A DNA stretch of 64,000 nucleotides from Chryseobacterium ureilyticum (GTDB taxonomy: Bacteria; Bacteroidota; Bacteroidia; Flavobacteriales; Weeksellaceae): positions 44,912 through 108,911 of the forward strand of contig NZ_FTOL01000012.1 in the NCBI RefSeq assembly GCF_900156735.1, given 5' to 3'. The notes beneath the pieces were generated by a model, which made no database searches, had not been told where the DNA came from, and was given only the letters and a program-made list of their open reading frames with translations. Position numbers and translations under genes: made by a program. Of this stretch, positions 57,928-64,000 are shown piece by piece; position 1 is the stretch's first letter; each line of letters starts with the position of its first letter.

Positions 57928-59967
57928 TTAATTGAATAAACTAATCACTACATCAATAATTTTGATTCCAATGAATGGAACGATTACCCCACCCAAACCA
58001 TAGATCAAAAGGTTTCGTCTTAATAATGCACTGGCTCCGATAGGTTTGTAAGCCACCCCTTTTAATGCCAGTGGAATAAGAAATGGAATAATCACCGCAT
58101 TGAAAATAACGGCAGATAATATTGCTGTTTCCGGGCTGTGAAGGTTCATGATATTCAATTTCTGAAGTGACGGGATGAAAGTGATGAAAAGTGCCGGAAT
58201 GATTGCAAAATACTTCGCCACATCATTTGCAATACTGAACGTCGTTAAAGTTCCTCTCGTCATCAGCAGCTGTTTCCCGATTTCTACAATTTCGATCAGT
58301 TTTGTAGGGTCATTATCAAGGTCTACCATATTTCCGGCTTCTTTCGCTGCCTGAGTTCCACTGTTCATTGCTACACCTACATCTGCCTGAGCCAATGCCG
58401 GAGCATCGTTTGTACCATCTCCCATCATCGCAACCAGCTTACCTTCCTGCTGTTCTTTTTTGATGTAATTCATCTTGTCTTCAGGTTTAGCTTCGGCAAT
58501 GAAATCATCTACCCCTGCTTTTTCTGCGATAAATTTTGCAGTCAAAGGATTATCACCTGTAACCATTACTGTTTTTACCCCCATTTTTCTCAGTCTCTGG
58601 AAACGTTCCTGGATTCCGGTTTTAATGATATCCTGAAGTTCAATAACACCCCAGACTTTTTCATTAACGGCAACTACAAGAGGTGTTCCTCCGTTTTCAG
58701 AAATTTTAGTGACTGCATCCTGGGTTTCCTGTGGGAAGATATTCCCTGTTTTTTCAGTCAGTTTTTTTATCGTGTCATAAGCTCCTTTTCGGATTCTTGT
58801 GTCTTCAAAATCGATTCCTGAAGTTCTGGTTTCAGCTGTAAATTCTATATAAGTAGGATTTGGAACTAATAAATCCTGTTGTTTTAATTGGCTAAGCTCA
58901 ATAATAGATTTTCCTTCTGGAGTTTCATCAGCAACAGAGCTTAGGGCAGAAGCTTTAATAAAGTCTTCAAGTTTAATTCCGTTTGCAGGATGAAATTGAG
59001 TTGCTTTTCGGTTCCCGATCGTAATGGTTCCTGTTTTATCAAGTAATAAAACATCAATATCCCCCGCTGTTTCTACTGCTTTACCACTTTTAGTAATCAC
59101 ATTTGCTCTCAAAGCTCTATCCATTCCTGCAATCCCAATTGCAGAAAGCAGCCCTCCAATGGTTGTCGGGATAAGACAAACGAAGAGTGAAATAAATGCA
59201 GCAATCGTAATCGGAGTCTGCGCGTAGTCTGCAAAAGGCTTTAAAGTTAGAGTAACAATAATAAAAGTAAGGGTAAAACCGGCTAATAATATGGTTAATG
59301 CGATTTCGTTAGGTGTTTTTTGTCTTGAAGCTCCTTCTACAAGAGCAATCATTTTATCAAGAAAGGATTCACCAGGTTTTGTTGTTACTTTTACTTTAAT
59401 TCTGTCTGATAATACTTTTGTACCTCCTGTTACAGAACTTTTATCTCCTCCTGCTTCACGAATTACCGGAGCACTTTCTCCTGTAATCGCAGATTCATCA
59501 ATGGTTGCAAGCCCTTCGATGATTTCTCCGTCCATTGGAATCTGATCGCCAGCTTCACAAAGGAAAATATCACCAAGTTTCATTTCTGCTGACATTTTTA
59601 AGGCTGTTTCTACCTGAAATCCGGGTTTGTTATCTACCACAAGCTTTGCAGGTGTTTCTTCACGGGTTTTTCTCAAAGTGTCTGCCTGTGCTTTTCCCCT
59701 TGCTTCTGCAATGGCTTCTGCAAAATTGGCAAACAAAACCGTAAAGAATAAAATGATAAACACTAAAAAGTTATAAGAGAAACTTCCCTGGGTTTTATCA
59801 CCGGTTAAACTGAACATGCTTACGATAAACATGACCACGGTTCCTATTTCTACCAGGAACATTACCGGATTTTTAAACATAATTTTCGGATTCAGTTTTA
59901 CGAAAGACTGCTTGATCGCTTCGTTTACCAAATCTCTTTGAAATAATGTTTGTGATTGATTTTTCAT
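57928..59967 (-). CDS. kdpB: K+-transporting ATPase subunit B
   Basis: A P-type ATPase subunit of about 679 residues. Motifs are ITGESAP near residue 155, the phosphorylation site LLLDKTGTITIG near 300, GVIELQDIIKTG, MVTGDNPLTAKFIAEKAGVDD, and MMGDGTNDAPALAQADVGVAMNSGTQAAKEAGNM, which is diagnostic of KdpB. I set the start at the ATG at 59967 (M-K-N-Q-S), because the longer frame runs into the junction dyad and has no conserved residues. It energises K+ uptake through KdpA. Confidence 0.95.
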   Translation of the reverse strand: MKNQSQTLFQRDLVNEAIKQSFVKLNPKIMFKNPVMFLVEIGTVVMFIVSMFSLTGDKTQGSFSYNFLVFIILFFTVLFANFAEAIAEARGKAQADTLRKTREETPAKLVVDNKPGFQVETALKMSAEMKLGDIFLCEAGDQIPMDGEIIEGLATIDESAITGESAPVIREAGGDKSSVTGGTKVLSDRIKVKVTTKPGESFLDKMIALVEGASRQKTPNEIALTILLAGFTLTFIIVTLTLKPFADYAQTPITIAAFISLFVCLIPTTIGGLLSAIGIAGMDRALRANVITKSGKAVETAGDIDVLLLDKTGTITIGNRKATQFHPANGIKLEDFIKASALSSVADETPEGKSIIELSQLKQQDLLVPNPTYIEFTAETRTSGIDFEDTRIRKGAYDTIKKLTEKTGNIFPQETQDAVTKISENGGTPLVVAVNEKVWGVIELQDIIKTGIQERFQRLRKMGVKTVMVTGDNPLTAKFIAEKAGVDDFIAEAKPEDKMNYIKKEQQEGKLVAMMGDGTNDAPALAQADVGVAMNSGTQAAKEAGNMVDLDNDPTKLIEIVEIGKQLLMTRGTLTTFSIANDVAKYFAIIPALFITFIPSLQKLNIMNLHSPETAILSAVIFNAVIIPFLIPLALKGVAYKPIGASALLRRNLLIYGLGGVIVPFIGIKIIDVVISLFN

Positions 59968-60000
59968 TTTTTTGAAAGAGTTTATATCATTATCAATAAT

Positions 60001-60100
60001 AACCATCAAGGGCAGCCAAATGAATAGAAAAGGATTATATTAAAGTGAACGTTTCAGTAAGTTTTTGAGTGCTTCTTAACTTTCAGCTTCCTTAATGGTT
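60001..60100. repeat. Intercistronic dyad, kdpA/kdpB junction
   Basis: AACCATCAAGG at 60001-60011 and CCTTAATGGTT at 60090-60100 pair 10 of 11 across a 78 bp loop. It fills most of the 165 bp gap between kdpA and kdpB and uses the same CCATtAAG outer arm as the kdpC/porin dyad. Confidence 0.55.
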
Positions 60101-60132
60101 GAATATTGATTTTAATTTTTAATGTTCACAAT

Positions 60133-61827
60133 TTATTTAGAGAAATACTGTATCTGTTCTGCAATAGGTCCAAGTGTCAACGCTGGGAAGAAGGATAATG
60201 CTGCAATAAGTAAGATAACCGCCAGCGTCATAAAACCGAATGTTGCCGTATCCGTTTTCAATGTTCCTGAGCTTTCCGGAATGTATTTCTTCTGAGCTAA
60301 GAGTCCAGCAATTGCAACAGGACCAATGATTGGAATAAATCTTGAGAGAAGCAAAACAATTCCTGTTGAAATGTTCCACCAAGGGGTATTATCTCCCAGT
60401 CCTTCGAATCCTGAACCGTTATTGGCTGAAGAAGAAGTGAATTCATACAACATTTCACTGAAACCATGGAAACCAGGATTGTTCAATGTTTTTGCTCCAA
60501 ATTCAGGTAAATAAGCAGTTAATGCGGTTCCTACAAGAATTAAAAACGGATGGAACAATGCTACGATCATAGCAATCTTCATTTCTTTTGCCTCAATTTT
60601 TTTACCCATGAATTCCGGGGTTCGTCCTACCATTAAACCACTGATGAATACAGCAAGAATGATAAAGATGAAATAGTTCAGAATTCCTACACCACAGCCT
60701 CCATAGAAACAGTTGATCATCATGGCAAGCAGTTCATTCATCCCTGAAAGAGGCATTGTACTGTCGTGCATAGAGTTTACAGAACCTGTAGAGATTACTG
60801 TTGTTGCAATACTCCAATATCCAGACGCGGCACTCCCAAAGCGGATTTCTTTACCTTCCATTGCCCCCAGACTACTGTCTGTACCCATTTTTGTAATTAA
60901 AGGATTTCCTCCTGTTTCATTGACAATATTCGGAACTGCAAGCGCCAGAAAACCTACGGTCATTACAGTAAATATTACCCATGACAGTTTTCTTTTATTC
61001 AGATAAAAACCAAGTGCAAAAACCAAAGCGAATGGAATGATCATTTGAGTGACCATTTCTGTCATATTCGTTATATAATTCGGATTCTCAAGCGGATGTG
61101 CTGAGTTTGCTCCAAAAAATCCACCACCATTGGTTCCTAAATGTTTAATGGCAACAAAAGCAGCTACCGGACCTCGGGAAACATCAACTTTCTGACCTTC
61201 TAAGGTTGTAATATGGTCTTTACCTTCAAAAGTCATCGGACTTCCGTTCATAGAAAGGATAAAAGCAACGATAATACTTACCGGAACCAATATTCTGATC
61301 ATTGATTTGGTAAAATAATCATAGAAATTCCCTAGCTCTGTCGCTGTTTTTTCTTTGAATGCTTTAAAAAGAACTGCCATAGCTGCCATTCCCGTTGCCG
61401 CTGTTACAAATTGTAAAAACATCAGATAAAGCTGACTTAAATAGCTCACTCCCGTCTCTCCTGAATAATGCTGTAAATTACAGTTTACCAAAAATGAGAT
61501 AGTTGTATTAAAAGCCAGATCAGGAGCCATATTGGGATTTCCATCTGGATTTAACGGTAACCATGCCTGTGTCATCAGGAGAATAAATCCTATAATAAAC
61601 CAAACCAGATTGATCGTCAGCATGGCATACATATTTTGTTTCCAGTTCATCTGACGATTAGGATTAATTCCCGCAATTTTATAAATTATCTTTTCAAAAG
61701 GACTAAAAACCGGGTCCAGAAAAGTTTTTTTGTATCCGTAGACATTAGCAATGTATTTACCTAAAAATATTCCGATGACTAATGTAATAGCAAACATTGC
61801 TATGATGCCTAAAATCTCTGTATTCAT
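60133..61827 (-). CDS. kdpA: K+-transporting ATPase subunit A
   Basis: A 564-residue channel-like subunit with about ten transmembrane helices. Selectivity-filter loops include VNCNLQHYSGETG, KHLGTNGGGFFGANSAHPLENP near residue 231, NCFYGGCGVGILN and SSANNGSGFEGLG. KdpA binds and conducts K+. It follows kdpF by 6 bp. Confidence 0.96.
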   Translation of the reverse strand: MNTEILGIIAMFAITLVIGIFLGKYIANVYGYKKTFLDPVFSPFEKIIYKIAGINPNRQMNWKQNMYAMLTINLVWFIIGFILLMTQAWLPLNPDGNPNMAPDLAFNTTISFLVNCNLQHYSGETGVSYLSQLYLMFLQFVTAATGMAAMAVLFKAFKEKTATELGNFYDYFTKSMIRILVPVSIIVAFILSMNGSPMTFEGKDHITTLEGQKVDVSRGPVAAFVAIKHLGTNGGGFFGANSAHPLENPNYITNMTEMVTQMIIPFALVFALGFYLNKRKLSWVIFTVMTVGFLALAVPNIVNETGGNPLITKMGTDSSLGAMEGKEIRFGSAASGYWSIATTVISTGSVNSMHDSTMPLSGMNELLAMMINCFYGGCGVGILNYFIFIILAVFISGLMVGRTPEFMGKKIEAKEMKIAMIVALFHPFLILVGTALTAYLPEFGAKTLNNPGFHGFSEMLYEFTSSSANNGSGFEGLGDNTPWWNISTGIVLLLSRFIPIIGPVAIAGLLAQKKYIPESSGTLKTDTATFGFMTLAVILLIAALSFFPALTLGPIAEQIQYFSK

Positions 61828-61833
61828 GATTGT

Positions 61834-61911
61834 TTAAAATTTTTCAGGTTTCATTAAAACATAACAGATATACACGAAGGCAAGTATTGAAAGGAAAAAT
61901 AAACTCCACAT
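61834..61911 (-). CDS. kdpF: K+-transporting ATPase small subunit F
   Basis: A 25-residue single-helix protein that starts MWSLFFLSILAFV and ends LMKPEKF. The PEKF-like end is the usual KdpF signature (short helix then a Lys-Pro-Glu-Lys-Phe tail). KdpF binds lipid-side of KdpA and stabilises the complex. The coding region ends 6 bp before kdpA and follows another tiny membrane ORF by 4 bp. Confidence 0.85.
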   Translation of the reverse strand: MWSLFFLSILAFVYICYVLMKPEKF

Positions 61912-61915
61912 AATT

Positions 61916-61999
61916 TTATATTCTATCAAAAAATTCAACTGATTTATATAAAAGCCAGAACAATACTGCAAAGAGCAGAATCAAACTTATAAGCATCAT
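61916..61999 (-). CDS. Small membrane protein upstream of kdpF (27 aa)
   Basis: A 27-residue ORF with a hydrophobic helix (LISLILLFAVLFWLLY) and an acidic-basic end (EFFDRI). Its ATGATG start overlaps the stop of the ORF at 61996-62103, and its stop lies 4 bp before the kdpF ATG. It is similar in size to KdpF and could be a second accessory peptide of the Kdp pump. I do not know a family name. Confidence 0.55.
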   Translation of the reverse strand: MMLISLILLFAVLFWLLYKSVEFFDRI

Positions 62000-62103
62000 A
62001 TTTTTATTAATAAGGTTAAAAGAGTAAACAATACATACGATACAATCAGCAAACTAAAAGTAGAATGCCCCCGTTTTTTAAACGTTTTTCTTGAAATTGT
62101 CAT
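61996..62103 (-). CDS. Small membrane protein, first gene of the kdp operon (35 aa)
   Basis: A 35-residue ORF: a basic N-terminus (TISRKTFKKRGH) then one hydrophobic helix (FSLLIVSYVLFTLLTLLI). The stop overlaps the next ORF (TGA within ATGATG), a sign of translational coupling. It would be an inner-membrane peptide with its basic end inside. Function is unknown. Confidence 0.5.
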   Translation of the reverse strand: MTISRKTFKKRGHSTFSLLIVSYVLFTLLTLLIKI

Positions 62104-62131
62104 TTTTAAATATTTTATTCAGATACTATAT

Positions 62132-62148
62132 GCCAAAAGAAATTCCAA
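62132..62148 (-). promoter_or_regulatory. Possible sigma-54 (-24/-12) promoter of the kdp operon
   Basis: On the minus strand, TTGG then, ten bases on, TTTTGGCA: a near match to the TGGnnn...TTGCA pattern, with one mismatch at the -12 C. It lies about 30 bp upstream of the first tiny ORF. The adjacent sigma-54 activator makes it plausible but not certain. Confidence 0.4.
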
Positions 62149-62217
62149 TTTAAAAACAAACAATACAACATATTGAAAAACAGCAATTTAATCAATAAAT
62201 AAAACTTGTATAAAAAC

Positions 62218-62243
62218 AAAAAAGCCTATCAAAATGATAGGCT
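62218..62243 (-). terminator. Terminator of the NtrC-type regulator gene
   Basis: GCCTATCA and TGATAGGC form an 8-bp stem with a short loop. The minus-strand side continues in a T run. It separates the regulator from the kdp operon. Confidence 0.8.
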
Positions 62244-62265
62244 CTTTATTAAAATGATAATTCTT

Positions 62266-63594
62266 TTATTTTAATCCGTATTCTTCTAGTTTACGGTATA
62301 ATGTGGCAATTCCAATCTCTAAAAGTCGGGCTGCTTCAGCTTTATTTCCTTTAGTATATTGTAAAACTTTCTGTATGTGTATTTTTTCAAGTGATCTGAT
62401 ACTTAATGAGTCACTTTCAGGAACAGCTTTTTCGGAATAACGAGGTAAACTTTCCGCATCCAGAACATTATTATCCATTAAAATCAGACTACGCTCCACA
62501 GCATTCCTCAATTCACGGATATTTCCCTTCCAATCATTCTTTTCCAAGGCTTTGTAATATTCAGAAGATACCTGAATTGAAGTCAAATGTAATTTGTGAG
62601 AAAATATATCAATAAAATTTTTCGCAAGCTTTTTAAGATCTTCTTTTCTTTCCCTTAGAGGCGGAAGATTTATTTCAAAAACATTTAATCTGAAATACAG
62701 GTCTTCCCTGAAATTCCCTTGCTTTATTTCTTGCTCAAGATCTCTGTTTGTAGCTGCAATTAATCTGAAATCTGATTTAGAAACCTTTGTTTCCCCCATT
62801 TTGATAAATTCTTTGGTCTCCAATACTCTCAGCAGCTTTGCCTGAAGTTCTATAGGCATCTCACCAATTTCGTCTAAGAACAAGGTCCCACCATTAGCTT
62901 CTTCAATCAATCCTTTTTTATCTTTTAAAGCTCCGGTAAATGCTCCTTGTTTATGTCCAAAAAGTTCACTTTCAAGGATTTCCTTACTGAAGGCAGAACA
63001 ATTGATCGCAACAAAATTATTTTTCTTTCGTTCACTTCCTTCATGAATAGCATTGGCAAAAACTTCCTTCCCGGTACCAGTTTCACCTGTTAAAAGGACT
63101 GCAGCATCAGTTAAAGCAACCTTTTCAGCCAATTTCTTCGAATGTAAAATCAAAGGAGAACTTCCAATAACCTGATCAAATCCTTTTGCTATATTTGTAA
63201 CCTGAATTGTCTTGGATCTATTATCTTTAACCTTTTCCAGCGCCTTGTACACCAATGGAATAATCTTCTCGTTATCATCACCTTTCACAAGATAATCGTA
63301 AGCACCATTTTTCATAGCCTGTACAGCATCCGTAATATTTCCGAATGCCGTCATCAGAACGATTTCAAGATGCGGATATTTTGTTTTAATAGACTTAATA
63401 AGTTCTACACCAAAGGCATCCGGCAATCGGACATCACTCAATACAACATCAAAATCATATTGCTCCAACATCGTCATTGCAGACCGTGCAGTGGATGCTT
63501 CTTTTACATTAAAATCTTCTTGGGAAAGGATCATTCCTAGTAATTTAAGGAGTTTGATCTCATCATCGATGATCAGAATATTTCCGGACATCAT
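62266..63594 (-). CDS. Sigma-54-dependent response regulator (NtrC family)
   Basis: A 442-residue regulator. The receiver domain (1-120) has DDEIKLLKLL and the phospho-Asp in DVVLSDVRLPDAF near residue 54. The AAA+ domain has Walker A GETGTGKE near 171, the sigma-54 contact loop GAFTGA near 218, and FLDEIGEMP. A Fis-type HTH (KAEAARLLEIGIATLYRKLEEYG) closes it. It lies directly upstream of the kdp genes and the operon contains a sensor kinase but no KdpE, so it is the best candidate response regulator. Confidence 0.9.
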   Translation of the reverse strand: MMSGNILIIDDEIKLLKLLGMILSQEDFNVKEASTARSAMTMLEQYDFDVVLSDVRLPDAFGVELIKSIKTKYPHLEIVLMTAFGNITDAVQAMKNGAYDYLVKGDDNEKIIPLVYKALEKVKDNRSKTIQVTNIAKGFDQVIGSSPLILHSKKLAEKVALTDAAVLLTGETGTGKEVFANAIHEGSERKKNNFVAINCSAFSKEILESELFGHKQGAFTGALKDKKGLIEEANGGTLFLDEIGEMPIELQAKLLRVLETKEFIKMGETKVSKSDFRLIAATNRDLEQEIKQGNFREDLYFRLNVFEINLPPLRERKEDLKKLAKNFIDIFSHKLHLTSIQVSSEYYKALEKNDWKGNIRELRNAVERSLILMDNNVLDAESLPRYSEKAVPESDSLSIRSLEKIHIQKVLQYTKGNKAEAARLLEIGIATLYRKLEEYGLK

Positions 63595-64000
63595 TATTAT
63601 TTTTGGAAAACTAGTACAAACTTATCGAAATTATTTGAAGAAAGATCACTTATCATAAAAATAAATTCTCTCTTAATACTTATTATTAGGAGCTTTCTCC
63701 TGCTATCCACTCTTACTCCTCGCTCATTTACATTCCCGCGCGTGCTGCGGGGTAACCGTTACTATCAGGGCTAGGACGTGAGCAAGAATAATAAGCAGTA
63801 ACTAATCTATAATAAATGATAAATACTTATATGAATAAGAATCAAAATGATATGAAGGGCATCAGATTTTGTTTTCTTTATTTAATAAGAATGGGATTTA
63901 ACCAAAAAATAATGAGTATGGGGGAGTTTTTGTTGGGTAATTGTGTATTTAAGAATAGTTTTGGATATAGTGCTCTGGCTATAGAGCAAAAAAAAGTCTC
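63595..64000. other. Gap at window end without gene
   Basis: No coding frame is supportable in these 406 bp. The stretch 63688-63790 is more GC-rich than its surroundings and is listed separately. The rest is AT-rich. Confidence 0.5.
63688..63790. repeat. GC-rich dispersed-element candidate
   Basis: It starts with the hairpin AGGAG-CTTT-CTCCT and contains a second, CCCGC-GCGTGCT-GCGGG. It ends near TATCAGGGCTAGG. The sequence differs in base composition from the AT-rich flanks and resembles an intergenic element often seen in Flavobacteriales. Only one copy is present here. Confidence 0.45.

Noticed and set aside
62266..63594. KdpE
   Set aside because: The domain order is receiver, AAA+ with GAFTGA, and Fis HTH. 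KdpE is a receiver plus OmpR-type winged helix of about 230 residues.

Overview
The window is a 64 kb stretch of chromosome from a Flavobacteriales bacterium, most likely Chryseobacterium or a close Weeksellaceae relative. The DNA is AT-rich. Promoters carry the Bacteroidota -7 box TAnnTTTG. Other pointers are a SusC/SusD pair, an outer-membrane barrel of the Bacteroidota type, an Obg without its C-terminal extension, a short-LID adenylate kinase, and a split KdpD. No phage, IS transposase or CRISPR array is visible.

Layout. 1-5 kb: the 3' end of an outer-membrane barrel gene, a WYL regulator, a zinc-ribbon/HEAT pair and an ABC-F ATPase. 5-9 kb: hpt, adk, obg and a RhlE-like RNA helicase. 9-13.5 kb (minus strand): prenyl synthase, GSCFA, DUF4269, tatD and an acyltransferase. 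13.6-17.3 kb (minus): phosphate permease with its DUF47 partner, then a DeaD-type helicase. 17.6-23 kb: DUF2461 and a surface-glycan patch (FkbM methyltransferase, flippase, two glycosyltransferases). 23-25.5 kb: aspA and a lipoprotein amidase. 25.6-33 kb: two tRNA clusters (Ser-Pro-Arg and Pro-Arg-Pro-Arg) bracketing an accessory block (MBL hydrolase, Crp regulator, erythromycin-esterase homologue with an ABC exporter, nuclease). 33-38.5 kb: e(P4) phosphatase, SMI1/KNR4, MgtC, SH3 protein, prmA and an SDR. 38.7-49.3 kb (minus): a TonB receptor, glycerophosphodiesterase, SusC, SusD and calcineurin-like phosphoesterase set that looks built for organophosphate scavenging. 49.7-53 kb: ligA and two unknowns. 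53-63.6 kb (minus): a complete high-affinity K+ system, with an NtrC-type regulator, two tiny membrane ORFs, kdpF, A, B, C, a porin, a KdpD sensor and a separate histidine kinase.

The most unusual structure lies next to the tRNA-Arg(UCU) genes. A 359 bp unit is tandemly repeated. It contains the tRNA 3' half, a terminator hairpin, and a GIY-YIG nuclease ORF whose last codons run into a tRNA-like segment. That segment replaces the anticodon arm with a perfect 8-bp, 3-nt-loop hairpin and then repeats the tRNA 3' half exactly. The second unit has a broken ORF and the third is truncated. The second tRNA cluster carries a 130 bp deletion version of the same design. This resembles a minimal tRNA-targeted nuclease element with att-like ends.

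A second pattern is a set of intercistronic inverted repeats built from degenerate 7-bp units. They almost exactly fill the hpt/adk, adk/obg, ispA-like/GSCFA and aspA/glycosyltransferase junctions. The heptamer differs from locus to locus but is shared by the two arms at each one. Related dyads sit at the kdpA/kdpB and kdpC/porin junctions. Three copies of a GGCTAAAGCC element and several other dispersed repeat candidates are also present.
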